A stretch of 64,000 nucleotides of DNA from Balneatrix alpica DSM 16621 (lineage in GTDB: Bacteria; Pseudomonadota; Gammaproteobacteria; Pseudomonadales; Balneatricaceae): contig NZ_KK211040.1 in NCBI RefSeq assembly GCF_000619885.1, positions 248,001 to 312,000 of the forward strand, in the 5' to 3' direction. The notes under the pieces are model-generated. The model did no database searches and was not told the DNA's origin. It saw only the letters and a list, made by a program, of their open reading frames with translations. The translations under genes were made by a program, and so were the position numbers. Shown piece after piece: positions 1 through 9,072 of this stretch; within the stretch, counting starts at the first letter, position 1; each line of letters begins with the position of its first letter.

Positions 1-1493
1 TGACTCCCCGCTTGCCCATCCAGCAATAGCGGCTCGGCATCCGCTTTCCCTGCCGCCTTAACCGGATGAAACGGAATTTGCCCGGCATAGACAAAGGGGG
101 CTGGCTGGGCGGCAAACAGGTGATTCACCGCCTCCACCAGAGGGGTGGCCGAGCGCCAATTGGTATCCAGGGTGTAGAGGGCCTGGAGCTGCTCGCCCCA
201 ACGACGGGCCTGTAGATAGGTAAAGATATCGGCACCGCGAAAGGCATAGATGGCCTGCTTAGGGTCACCAATCAGCAATAGCCCTTGCTCTCCGCCAGCC
301 AAGCAGGCCGGAGGATAGATGGCGGTAAAAATCTGGTATTGCAGCGGATCGGTATCCTGAAATTCATCAATCATTGCCAGGGGGTAGCGCCGGCGGATCG
401 CCGCCGCCAACACCTCCCCGCCGGTTTGATGCAGAGCCCGCTGCAACTGTTGCAACAGATCATCAAACGCCATCACCTGCAGCGCTTGTTTGTGCTGCTG
501 CAGACGCTGACGCCATAGCAGTAAGGCCTCTCGCCAGCATTGCGCGCGCAGTTGTTGGTCTAACTGCAACAGTTGCTCAGCTATCTGCAACACGGGATGG
601 GGGGGCAGGCTGCCCGACTTTAACTTGGCCGCCACCCCAGTGTAGCTAAAGCGCTCCAGCGGCAGCTCCTTATCCAGTAACCGAGCGGGGCCCTGTAACG
701 CCTGACTGACCTTCTCCACCCACTTGGGCAGATTGCTTTTGGAATAACTGCGCCGATCCAACGCCAGGGTGTCGAACCATTCGAGCATGGCCTGGGCATC
801 CCACTGCTGCTGTAGCTGCTGCCATGCCTGCAGGTAGGCCTCTATCAACTCCAGCCAGCTGGACTGGCTGGCTGGCAATAACTGCAACTCCATCCGTCCC
901 AGCCAGGCCCTGAGCTGCTTATCCAGACTATCAGGGCCGCTTAATACCTGGGTGACCAATGCCGCCTGGGGCTCACTGAGAGGATAAATCAGATGGCGCC
1001 AGCAATCCTGCAGAGCATGAAGACGCAGATTGGCATCCTGCTCACTAAACTCCAGCTCAAATTGACTGCCACTTTCAAAGGCAAACTCCGCCAACATCCG
1101 CTGGCAAAAGCCATGGATAGTGAAAATGGCGGCCTGATCCATGCCGCTCAGGGCCTGGCGCAGGCGAATAACCGCCTGCTGCTGGGCGGCGTGATCAAGC
1201 GCCGCTAGCAAGGGTTCAGGTTGCCCCTGTTGCAGGGCGTAGAGCGCGGCGGCGATACGATCGCGAATACGACCTCGCAACTCCTCCGTCGCCGCCCGGG
1301 TAAAGGTCACCACCAGGATTTCATCGACCTTCAAGGGACGGGGATGGGCGCTGCCCCCCTCACCCAAACCCAGCAGCAGGCGCAAAAACAACGTGGTGAT
1401 GGTGTAGGTTTTACCGGTACCGGCGCTGGCCTCAATCAAGCGCAAACCCTGCAGCGGCAGACGGCTGGCATCCAGAATATTGACACTGCTCAT
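1..1493 (-). CDS. recB: RecB, exonuclease V beta subunit (partial, N-terminal ~497 residues)
   Basis: This is the helicase/nuclease subunit of RecBCD, which unwinds and degrades double-strand ends and loads RecA at Chi. The frame runs open from an ATG at 1493 to the window edge, so the rest of the helicase and the C-terminal nuclease lie outside. A Walker A loop (ASAGTGKT, about residues 22-29) is followed by VVTFTRAATEELRGRIR, the helicase Ia motif typical of RecB, and by an IHGFCQR segment. The start codon overlaps the recC stop in an ATGA junction, so translation is probably coupled. recD would be expected next, beyond base 1. Identification is secure; only completeness cannot be judged. 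Confidence 0.96.
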   Translation of the reverse strand, partial: MSSVNILDASRLPLQGLRLIEASAGTGKTYTITTLFLRLLLGLGEGGSAHPRPLKVDEILVVTFTRAATEELRGRIRDRIAAALYALQQGQPEPLLAALDHAAQQQAVIRLRQALSGMDQAAIFTIHGFCQRMLAEFAFESGSQFELEFSEQDANLRLHALQDCWRHLIYPLSEPQAALVTQVLSGPDSLDKQLRAWLGRMELQLLPASQSSWLELIEAYLQAWQQLQQQWDAQAMLEWFDTLALDRRSYSKSNLPKWVEKVSQALQGPARLLDKELPLERFSYTGVAAKLKSGSLPPHPVLQIAEQLLQLDQQLRAQCWREALLLWRQRLQQHKQALQVMAFDDLLQQLQRALHQTGGEVLAAAIRRRYPLAMIDEFQDTDPLQYQIFTAIYPPACLAGGEQGLLLIGDPKQAIYAFRGADIFTYLQARRWGEQLQALYTLDTNWRSATPLVEAVNHLFAAQPAPFVYAGQIPFHPVKAAGKADAEPLLLDGQAGS

Positions 1494-4400
1494 CACTCGG
1501 CCTCCTGCTCATTGAACTCTGCCAACTTCTCCACCTGCACCCGCTCCTGCCAGGGCTGCACCAAGGTTTCCGCCCAGTACAGGGCCTGCTCCTGACACTC
1601 CGACCAGGCGGGGAACAAACGCTGCACATAGACTTGTTCCCCCTCGGCAAAGGGTGCCGACCAGGCTTTATACAGGCTCTCCGCGGTCAAACCATCCTTA
1701 GTGTGCAGTGCCGTCCAGGCCGCATCGATAAAGATCGGTAACGGCTGGCGCCAACCCTCGGCATAGGTTTGCAGCCACAGCTGCAGCTCGGCCCGCGCCT
1801 GCTCCGCCGTCACGGCCTGTAAGCGCACGCAATTATCCTGGCCATAAAGCGAGGCGGACAGCGCCTGCCCCTGCGCCGCCATCACCAACTGGCTCAGCAG
1901 CAATTGCGCCACATCCTGACCACGTACCTTGCCGGCGCGCAAACTCAACAGCTGGCCCTGGTGCAGCCTGAGCCAACCCTGTAGCCGCCACTCTGCCAGC
2001 TGTAAATCAACCTCCCGGGTTTCCCCCAGCCCACCCTGCTGCTGCCATACCTGCTGTAACGGCGCCAGGCTCTGCTCCAGCTTGGCTAACGCCAGATTCG
2101 CCAACGGCGGCTGCGGCAAGAGGCCGCTGGCATGCAAATAGCGCTGCCAGGATTGCCCACTCTTGCCCTGCAGAGTCAGCTGCAGGCCTAGATCCCGTGC
2201 CTGGTAAGCCGTTAAGTTCTGCAGCTGCTGGGGCTCCACTTCTGCCCGTTGCTGCGCCTCCTGCCCCCAGTACACCCGCAGGCGTTGCTGCATAAAGTAA
2301 CGCCAGGGGGCACGGGCAAAACTCAGCAATTCATCCAGCTCCAGGGTGCCACTGCTTTCCAGCGGACTGAGGGGAGCCGCGCAGAATGCCGTGGGTGTAA
2401 TGGCTTGGCGTTGCGCCGCCGCTAACCATTCATGTTGATAGGAGCGGGGCCCCTGGCCATTAAAGTACTGCTCGGCGAAAGGAAACAACGGATGCTGCTG
2501 GCACAACTGAGCCCGCACTTGCTGCGCCCGTTGCAAGCCATCAGCGTGCGTCTGTCCTGCTAACTGGCTATGCTGGCCGAGGTAATCCAACAGTTCACTG
2601 ACCAAAACCGAGGGGGGACGCTCATGATTATCCTGCTGATCCCGCCCCTGGTAGCTGATATAGAACCCCTCCCGTGCCGATAGCAGGGCTTCCAAAAACA
2701 GATAGCGATCGTCATCCCGGCGGCTACGATCTCCACGGCGCCAACGACTTTGCATCAGATCAAACCCCAGTCGCGGCACTTGACGGGGGTAATCGCCATC
2801 ATTCATACCCAGTAGACAGACCAGGCGAAAAGGTACCGAACGCATCGGCATCAGGGTGCAGAAGTTAACCTGTCCCGCCAGGAAACGCTGGCCTACCCCG
2901 CGCTGCTCCAAAGCTCTGCTGAGATGCGCCCGTACCACCTGTACCGGTAGCGGAGCCTCATAGTCGGCTTGTTGGCTTTGTTGTTGCAGATCCATCAAGG
3001 CGGCACGGATTTGTTCCAGTAGCCATAGTTCCTGCTCCTCCGGCTCGAACATCTCATCCAGCAAAGTCTGCAGACCGAGGCTCCACTGCTGCAGGCTGCG
3101 CTCTTGCTCCATCCAGCTACGCCACTGCGCCAGGCTTTGCAGCAACCGCCATAGCCCACCGATCGGCTCAGCATTCTGGCTACTAATCCCCGCTAGGGGC
3201 CAGATGTCTTGCCATAGTTGCTGGGCATCCAGACTATAGCCCGCCAACAGCCGCTCCAGCCCTTGTGCCCAGGTGTGATGCTGACGCTCAGGTAATCCCT
3301 GGCGCTGATAATCCTGCTGATCGAGCCCCCAGCGCACCCCTGCACGCGCTAACCAATCCGCCAGCTGCTGCACCTGCGCCGGGCTTAGCGCAAACCGCTG
3401 CGCCAGGGCAGGCACCGCCAACCAGTCCATCACCTGACTCAGACTAAAACGCTGATCAGGCAGCGCCAGCCAGGTCATAAAGATTTGCAACAACGGTTGC
3501 TCCACGCCCAGTCCCATGTCAGCAATCGCCCAGGGGATAAAACGCTGATCACGGCTCTGGCCAAATACCGCCTCAATAAAGGGCGCGAAGGGACGCACGT
3601 CCGGCATCATCACCAGCACATCACGGGGTTTCAAGCTGGGGTCAGAGGCAAAACGCTGCAGCAACCAATCGTGTAGCATTTCCACCTCGCGCAGGGCGGA
3701 ATAGGCACTGTGGATCTGGATGCTCGGGTCATCCGCTTGCAGCACATGCAGACCCTGTGCAGGGCCCTGGCGTAACTGCAGAATGTCCTGCTGCACTGCC
3801 GCCAGCAACGGCGTAGTGGCTGCTGTTTGCCGGGGCACAAAGGCTTCAATCGGGGTGGGGTCATAGGGCAGCAGTAAATCCAGATAATCCCGCCCCAACT
3901 TACCCATCGAGGCCAACAACGAATTACCCACACTGCCAAGATCCTGTGCCTTGCTCGGGTCAAGAATATCGCCCCAGTATTCCTGACAGGGATTTTGGAT
4001 AAACAAATGCACATCCCGCTGCTGTCCCAGGGCATGCAATAAATGCACATAAGCGGGGGGAAGAGCGCTAATCCCAAATACCGCCAGACGCTCAGGCAAA
4101 TCCAGTTCGACTCCAGGCTGCCCCAGACGCTGCACAGCCTGTTCAATTAACCGCGCTCGATGCTGCCCCTGCTGGCCACCCTGTTCGATATCCGCCACTA
4201 AATAACGCCATAGCTGAGGCTGCCAGCTTTCCTCCGTGGCCAGGTCTACCGGAGCAGACTGCCCCGCCTCCCAAGCCAGGATCCAATCCGGACGGTAAAC
4301 CAAATATTGATCAAATAAGTCGGCAATGCGGCCACACAGCTGATAAAGCTTCAGCGCCGGGGCCTGCTCCAGATAATGGGCCAGCACCGCAAAGTCCGGC

Positions 4401-4711
4401 TGGGATAGCAGCGGTGGCAACAGGCGCATCAGGCGCCAACGCATCCATTCTTTATCATAGGGGGAACGCTTGGGAAGGTGCGGGAAGAGCTGATAGAGCA
4501 ACTCCCAAATAAAGGTGGCAGGCAGAGGGAAACGCAGATTAGCGGCAATGCCCTGTTGTTCCGCCATCGATAGCTTGAGCCAGTGCGACATGCCAGGGCT
4601 TTGCACCAGAATCACTTCTTGTTGCAGCGGATTAGCCAGTGGACGCTGCAACAGGTGTAGCAGAATATCGCGCAGTACTTCCAGGTCGTTACTATGATAG
4701 GTCTTAAACAT
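1493..4711 (-). CDS. recC: RecC, exonuclease V gamma subunit
   Basis: RecC is the scaffold subunit of RecBCD that splits the strands and recognises Chi. The 1072-residue product is close to the usual ~1120. The N-terminus (TYHSNDLEVL, then ILVQSPGMSHWL and IAANLRFPLPATFIWELL) matches the family pattern closely. LLGMNDGDYPR in the middle is another RecC hallmark. As expected for RecC, no intact nuclease motif is seen. The ATG at 4711 is preceded by a G-rich ribosome site, GGGGGCTGGG. It is the first gene of a recC-recB unit. The long forward-strand frames inside it are shadows. Confidence 0.96.
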   Translation of the reverse strand: MFKTYHSNDLEVLRDILLHLLQRPLANPLQQEVILVQSPGMSHWLKLSMAEQQGIAANLRFPLPATFIWELLYQLFPHLPKRSPYDKEWMRWRLMRLLPPLLSQPDFAVLAHYLEQAPALKLYQLCGRIADLFDQYLVYRPDWILAWEAGQSAPVDLATEESWQPQLWRYLVADIEQGGQQGQHRARLIEQAVQRLGQPGVELDLPERLAVFGISALPPAYVHLLHALGQQRDVHLFIQNPCQEYWGDILDPSKAQDLGSVGNSLLASMGKLGRDYLDLLLPYDPTPIEAFVPRQTAATTPLLAAVQQDILQLRQGPAQGLHVLQADDPSIQIHSAYSALREVEMLHDWLLQRFASDPSLKPRDVLVMMPDVRPFAPFIEAVFGQSRDQRFIPWAIADMGLGVEQPLLQIFMTWLALPDQRFSLSQVMDWLAVPALAQRFALSPAQVQQLADWLARAGVRWGLDQQDYQRQGLPERQHHTWAQGLERLLAGYSLDAQQLWQDIWPLAGISSQNAEPIGGLWRLLQSLAQWRSWMEQERSLQQWSLGLQTLLDEMFEPEEQELWLLEQIRAALMDLQQQSQQADYEAPLPVQVVRAHLSRALEQRGVGQRFLAGQVNFCTLMPMRSVPFRLVCLLGMNDGDYPRQVPRLGFDLMQSRWRRGDRSRRDDDRYLFLEALLSAREGFYISYQGRDQQDNHERPPSVLVSELLDYLGQHSQLAGQTHADGLQRAQQVRAQLCQQHPLFPFAEQYFNGQGPRSYQHEWLAAAQRQAITPTAFCAAPLSPLESSGTLELDELLSFARAPWRYFMQQRLRVYWGQEAQQRAEVEPQQLQNLTAYQARDLGLQLTLQGKSGQSWQRYLHASGLLPQPPLANLALAKLEQSLAPLQQVWQQQGGLGETREVDLQLAEWRLQGWLRLHQGQLLSLRAGKVRGQDVAQLLLSQLVMAAQGQALSASLYGQDNCVRLQAVTAEQARAELQLWLQTYAEGWRQPLPIFIDAAWTALHTKDGLTAESLYKAWSAPFAEGEQVYVQRLFPAWSECQEQALYWAETLVQPWQERVQVEKLAEFNEQEAE

Positions 4712-4841
4712 CCCAGCCCCCTGCTGTGCCAGTTACCTGGCGCTGATCCAGCTGGGCATTCTACCTGCAGTTAGGTAGGAGAGGGAAAACCTCTGACTAG
4801 CAAAGCTCCCCACCGATCCAGCAGGGAGCCGCTATCAGCCA

Positions 4842-5237
4842 TTAGGGCGCAAGCAGATGCTCGCTCAACAGGCCACGTTGCTCATCCGTCAGGGGCACCG
4901 CCTTTTTACTCGACCAGTCAAAGTGCACCAGAGTACAACGCCCTTTACCCCCCAACCGCTGTTGCTGCCAGGCCTCTTGGTAGACCACAAAGGAAGAGGT
5001 GCCAATCCGCTCAATAGAGGTGCGAATCTCCACCGGTTCACCAAAGAACAGCTCACCGACAAAATCCACCTCAATCCGCGCCAGTACCAGCGGCCACTTT
5101 TTTACATCCAGATCCGGCACAAACAGGCGGAACACATCATTGCGGGCATTTTCAAACCACACCGGCAAACGGGTATTGTTCACATGACCCAAGGCATCGG
5201 TGTCATAAAACCCAGGTTCAATCGGCATACGAAACAT
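4842..5237 (-). CDS. Acyl-CoA thioesterase, hotdog-fold (4HBT/YbgC-FadM-like)
   Basis: A 131-residue single-domain hotdog thioesterase that should hydrolyse acyl-CoA esters in the cytoplasm. The N-terminal YDTDALGHVNN motif (residues 11-21) carries the Asp and the H-x-N-N of the 4HBT family, and VDFVGELFFGEPVEIRTSI is the usual central strand pair. The ATG at 5237 has a strong AAGGAG site seven bases upstream. The substrate cannot be read from the sequence. A palindrome at 5282-5297, in its upstream region, is almost the same as one upstream of the branched-chain oxoacid dehydrogenase genes. This hints at a role in branched-chain or fatty acyl-CoA breakdown (inference). Confidence 0.88.
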   Translation of the reverse strand: MFRMPIEPGFYDTDALGHVNNTRLPVWFENARNDVFRLFVPDLDVKKWPLVLARIEVDFVGELFFGEPVEIRTSIERIGTSSFVVYQEAWQQQRLGGKGRCTLVHFDWSSKKAVPLTDEQRGLLSEHLLAP

Positions 5238-5281
5238 AACGGCTCCTTGCGCTCTACATCATCAGCGTCTGGCCAGCTTAG

Positions 5282-5297
5282 TTTACGTTTACGTCAA
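5282..5297. promoter_or_regulatory. Palindromic operator candidate (LiuR-like)
   Basis: Read on the minus strand the site is TTGACGTAAACGTAAA. It lies about 45 bases upstream of the thioesterase start. The core ACGTAAACGT recurs exactly at 33625-33634, upstream of the bkd genes. The pattern resembles, as far as I recall, sites assigned to the MerR-family regulator LiuR of branched-chain amino acid catabolism. No regulator gene is nearby. Confidence 0.5.
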
Positions 5298-5306
5298 GAG
5301 CCACCG

Positions 5307-5330
5307 AAAAAACTACAACTTTAGCTGTAG
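5307..5330 (-). terminator. Intrinsic terminator of the LysR gene
   Basis: On the minus strand a 6-bp stem (CTACAG/TTGTAG, last pair G-U) with a 6-base loop is followed directly by six T. It starts ten bases after the LysR stop codon, as expected for a Rho-independent terminator. Confidence 0.65.
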
Positions 5331-5339
5331 AGACTCAGC

Positions 5340-6275
5340 TTACAGGCTGGCGCGCCCCCGTTGCTGCATATCATCCTGTAACACCCGTCGCATCACCTCA
5401 GGCAAATTACGACGAAACCAGTCAAGGCCACGGCCACTGGCCCCCGGACGCCAGATTAACACCACTGGAATCGGCTCACGGGGATCCGCTACCGGCAATA
5501 CTTTCAGGCGGCCAGCTAACACGGCCTCCCGCGCTAGGCTACAGGGTAAGTAGCCCGTCCCCATACCTGCCTCCAGGGCGGCAATTTTGCTGGCAAAGTT
5601 GGAGACCGTCAGGGTAGCCTGTTGCTCCACCAGCCCACTGCTCATAGGTGGGCGATTACGCGAAGTATCCGCCACCACAATGGCACGGTGTTGGCGTCGC
5701 TGCTCTGGCGTGATGGGCTGAGGTTCCTGACAAAGCGGATGATCAGGGGCTGCGACATAGGCAAAGTGGATATAGCCTAGTTCAATCCGCGGCATATCCT
5801 GGCCGCGATCCGCCAGCAAGGGCGCAATCAACATATCGGCACGACCAGACTCCAGCGCATCCCAACCTCCACCTAAGACCTCCTCCTGTAAACGTAGGTC
5901 GGTATTAGCGCCTGATTCCCGATAAAAACGCCCTAAGGTCTCCAAAATCGGTAACACAGGAATCACACAGTCCACAGCCAAACTCAGGCGCGACTCCCAA
6001 CCATTGGCTACCTGCCGGGCCTGTTCCACCATGAGTTCTGTCGCTTCCAGAATGGCCCGGCCTTGCTCCAGCAACACTTTTCCCGCGGGAGTCAGCTGAG
6101 CGCGATGCCCCTGACGATCAAACAGCAGCATATCCAAATCCTGCTCCAGCTTTTGTACCGCGTAGGAAACAGCCGAAGTCACCTTGTGCAACTCTTCTGC
6201 CGCCGCCGCAAAGCTACCTCGACGCTCAATCGCATCCAGGACTCTTAAGGCTTCCAAGCTGATCGGTAAGGCCAT
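5340..6275 (-). CDS. LysR-family transcriptional regulator
   Basis: A 311-residue regulator with an N-terminal winged helix-turn-helix (GSFAAAAEELHKVTSAVSYAVQKLE in family position, residues about 16-40) and a LysR substrate-binding domain. The frame is open further upstream, to a Met at 6353. The ATG at 6275 (MALPISLEAL) is preferred because it has GGAG eight bases upstream and gives the usual family length. The gene is divergent from the LonB-like protease gene at 6521, with 245 bases between. A terminator follows at 5307-5330, so it is probably a single-gene unit. Target genes are unknown; the divergent gene is a possible target. Confidence 0.9.
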   Translation of the reverse strand: MALPISLEALRVLDAIERRGSFAAAAEELHKVTSAVSYAVQKLEQDLDMLLFDRQGHRAQLTPAGKVLLEQGRAILEATELMVEQARQVANGWESRLSLAVDCVIPVLPILETLGRFYRESGANTDLRLQEEVLGGGWDALESGRADMLIAPLLADRGQDMPRIELGYIHFAYVAAPDHPLCQEPQPITPEQRRQHRAIVVADTSRNRPPMSSGLVEQQATLTVSNFASKIAALEAGMGTGYLPCSLAREAVLAGRLKVLPVADPREPIPVVLIWRPGASGRGLDWFRRNLPEVMRRVLQDDMQQRGRASL

Positions 6276-6520
6276 CTTTTTACTCCACTCAGTACCGCTA
6301 ATAAGCTGACTCTGCTGCTCTGGCAAACGCCACCTTGGACTTAAATACCGCACTCCTGCCCATCCCCACCTTGCCGAAACCAGGCTTAAGCCTTACTACA
6401 ACCAAGAGCTGGCCGAGTGCAGTGGGATTATAACCCTCCCAAGCTGGATGCCCAGTCATTGCATTCAGGGGGTCAAGCTGCTACAAGTCTGGCAATTTTT
6501 CGCCAAAGGATAGATCTAGG

Positions 6521-8917
6521 ATGGCAAGCGGCCCTCAGTATTCATCTTTAACTGCTGACCAACTGACCCTGACGATCAGCGAGCAGGATTTACCCTTCAG
6601 CCGAACCGACGAACTGGAGGCCCTATCTGGCATTTTAGGCCAGGACCGAGCCATTCAGGCACTCGAGTTTGGTGTTGCCATGCGCCGCCCCGGTTACAAC
6701 ATTTTTGTGATGGGGGAGCCCGGCACCGGACGCGCCTCCTATGTGCGTTCCTACCTCAAAACCGAAGCCAAGCGCCAACCCACTCCATCGGACTGGGTCT
6801 ACGTCAATAACTTTAATGACCAGCGCAACCCCAATGCGATTGAACTGCCCGCTGGCCAGGGCAAAATTTTCCAGGAAGAAATTCGACAGTTCATTGACTC
6901 GCTGCTGGCCACCTTCCCCTCCGTTTTTGAAGGGCTAGGTTACCAGCAACAGAAAAATGCAATTGAGCGCGAGTTTAATCAAGCCTATGAGGCGGCGATT
7001 GAAAAGGTCGAAAAACTCGCCAGCCGCCAGAGCATTGCCATGTTCCGCGAGGCTGGCGCCATTACCTTTGCCCCCATCGTTGAAGGTAAGCCGCTGGATG
7101 ACGCCGAGTTTGCCCAGTTGGATGAAGAAGATCGCGATACCATCAACGCCATCATTAATGAACTGGAACATCAACTGCGGGAAGAGCTGATCAGCCTGCC
7201 GCAGTGGCGCCGGGAAACCACGGAAAAACTGCGCGCTCTCAATCGTGCCACCATTGAAGAAGCCGTCGCTCCGCTGCTCGCCCCCTTGCGGGAGAAGTAC
7301 CAGGATAATGAGGAAGTACTGGACTACTTCAACCACCTGGGTAAAGACCTGGTGCGTACCGTAATCGATGAACTGGTCGATCAGGAAACCCGTGACGAGC
7401 CCGCCAAGCGTGAAGCACTGCTCTCGCTGTACAGTCCCAACCTGGTGGTCTCCCGTGATGCCACCGCGGGCACGCCTGTGGTCTATGAGCCCCACCCCAC
7501 CTACCAAAACCTATTTGGCCGGATCGAATACCAACACGATCAAGGTGCCCTGACCACCGACTACCAGCAGATTTGTGCCGGTGCCCTGCACGCTGCCAAT
7601 GGTGGCTACCTGATTCTGGATGCCGACAAGGTGCTGTCTGACTATGTCTGGGATGCACTGAAACGGGCTTTGAAACGGCGCGAGCTGAAAATCGAATCAC
7701 CCTATGCCGAGCTGGGCCTGGTCAGCACCATCACCCTGACCCCCGAAACCATCCCCTTACAGGTGAAGGTGGTGTTGATCGGCTCACGGGATATCTACTA
7801 CGCACTGCAGTCCTATGATCCGGACTTTAGCGAGATGTTCCGGGTATTGGTGGACTTTGAAGACTATATCGAGCGCAACCACGACACCATGATGGCCATG
7901 GCACGGCTATTACGTGACCGTACCGATAAAGAGAGCTATCTCCCCCTCAGTCGGGACGGCGTCGCCCGCCTGATTACCCACTCGGCCCGCCTGGCAGAGC
8001 ATCAACAGCACCTGACCGCCAGCATCGGCGAGATGTTCGAGCTGCTGGCCGAGTCAGACTACATGGCCCGTATGCAGCAGGCCACCAGTATCAGTGCCGA
8101 ACACGTGCGCCGTGCCCTGCGCGCCAAGCAGGAACGTACCGGCCGGGTCAGCGAAGAGGTCATCAAGCAAATTCTGGATGGTACTGTCCTGCTCGATACC
8201 AGCGGCAAGGCGGTTGGCAAAATCAACGGCTTAACCGTGATGAGTATCGGCGATTCCAGCTTTGGCACCCCGGCACGCATCAGCGTTACGGCCTACCCTG
8301 GCTCCAAAGGCATTGTTGATATTGAGCGTGAGGTCGATCTGGGCCAGTCCATTCACTCCAAAGGGGTGATGATTCTGTCTGGCTACCTGGGTAACAAATA
8401 TGCCCAGGAACATCCTCTAGCGGTATGTGCCCATATCGCCATGGAACAAAGCTATGGCTATATCGACGGCGATAGCGCCTCCCTGGCGGAGCTCTGCTGC
8501 TTAGTTTCAGCCTTGCTGCAAGAACCGCTGAAGCAATCCCTCGCCATCACCGGCTCAGTCAACCAACACGGTGAAGTGCAGCCAATTGGTGGGGTGAATG
8601 AGAAAATCGAAGGATTCTTCCAGGTGTGTCGGGCTCGTGGTCTGAATGGTGAACAAGGGGTAATTATCCCGGACACCAACGTCTGCAACCTGGTACTGGA
8701 TGAAGAAGTTATCGAAGCCGTTGAAGCAGGCCAGTTCCATATCTACGCCGTCAGCAGCGTCGATCAGGCACTGGAAATTCTGACCGGCAAAACCGCTGGC
8801 AAGCCCAATAAAAAGGGCGAATATCCCAAGCGCAGCCTCAACGGTCGCATCATTGAGCGCCTGGGTGAGCTGGCACGCATCAGCCTCGACTTTGGCGATA
8901 CCGAAGAAGGGGAATAA
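6521..8917 (+). CDS. LonB-like ATP-dependent protease (AAA+ with S16 peptidase domain)
   Basis: A 798-residue cytoplasmic protease of the non-canonical Lon group (LonB/YcbZ-like). It has an N-terminal nucleotide-binding region, a helical insert (about residues 100-270), the rest of the AAA+ module with a Walker B-like LILDADKVL, and a C-terminal S16 protease. The catalytic pair is visible: Ser652 in DGDSAS and Lys695 in GGVNEKI. Their 43-residue spacing equals that of classical Lon (Ser679/Lys722 in E. coli). The P-loop reads GEPGTGRAS (residues 65-73), with Arg where Lys is canonical. It lacks the N-terminal substrate domain of true Lon. The ATG at 6521 has AAAGGA upstream. Substrates are unknown. 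Confidence 0.92.
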   Translation: MASGPQYSSLTADQLTLTISEQDLPFSRTDELEALSGILGQDRAIQALEFGVAMRRPGYNIFVMGEPGTGRASYVRSYLKTEAKRQPTPSDWVYVNNFNDQRNPNAIELPAGQGKIFQEEIRQFIDSLLATFPSVFEGLGYQQQKNAIEREFNQAYEAAIEKVEKLASRQSIAMFREAGAITFAPIVEGKPLDDAEFAQLDEEDRDTINAIINELEHQLREELISLPQWRRETTEKLRALNRATIEEAVAPLLAPLREKYQDNEEVLDYFNHLGKDLVRTVIDELVDQETRDEPAKREALLSLYSPNLVVSRDATAGTPVVYEPHPTYQNLFGRIEYQHDQGALTTDYQQICAGALHAANGGYLILDADKVLSDYVWDALKRALKRRELKIESPYAELGLVSTITLTPETIPLQVKVVLIGSRDIYYALQSYDPDFSEMFRVLVDFEDYIERNHDTMMAMARLLRDRTDKESYLPLSRDGVARLITHSARLAEHQQHLTASIGEMFELLAESDYMARMQQATSISAEHVRRALRAKQERTGRVSEEVIKQILDGTVLLDTSGKAVGKINGLTVMSIGDSSFGTPARISVTAYPGSKGIVDIEREVDLGQSIHSKGVMILSGYLGNKYAQEHPLAVCAHIAMEQSYGYIDGDSASLAELCCLVSALLQEPLKQSLAITGSVNQHGEVQPIGGVNEKIEGFFQVCRARGLNGEQGVIIPDTNVCNLVLDEEVIEAVEAGQFHIYAVSSVDQALEILTGKTAGKPNKKGEYPKRSLNGRIIERLGELARISLDFGDTEEGE

Positions 8918-8980
8918 GCCTAACGCAGCCAAGGATGGCAACGTTGTAACTGAGGGGCAGCACAAAGCTCTCTCGACTGA

Positions 8981-9000
8981 GCGCCTCCAGCGGGAGGCGC
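8981..9000 (+). terminator. Hairpin after the LonB-like gene, weak terminator candidate
   Basis: A perfect 8-bp GC-rich stem (GCGCCTCC/GGAGGCGC) with an AGCG loop lies 64 bases after the protease stop. There is no T-run, so termination here is uncertain. It may only be an mRNA-stabilising hairpin. Confidence 0.35.
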
Positions 9001-9072
9001 CCTCACCCAGTCATCCACTTGCCTCCTTGCTGCGTAACTTCTATACCTGTTGCAAACACAAGGAGCCGGATT

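Noticed and set aside
4761-4829. Hairpins after the thioesterase gene (CTACCT/AGGTAG and GCTCCC/GGGAGC)
   Set aside because: The stems are short or have a long loop, and no T-run follows on the minus strand.
6935-7507. Long reverse-strand frame of 190 codons inside the LonB-like gene
   Set aside because: It lies fully inside a well-supported gene, has no recognisable domain and reflects codon bias of the opposite strand.
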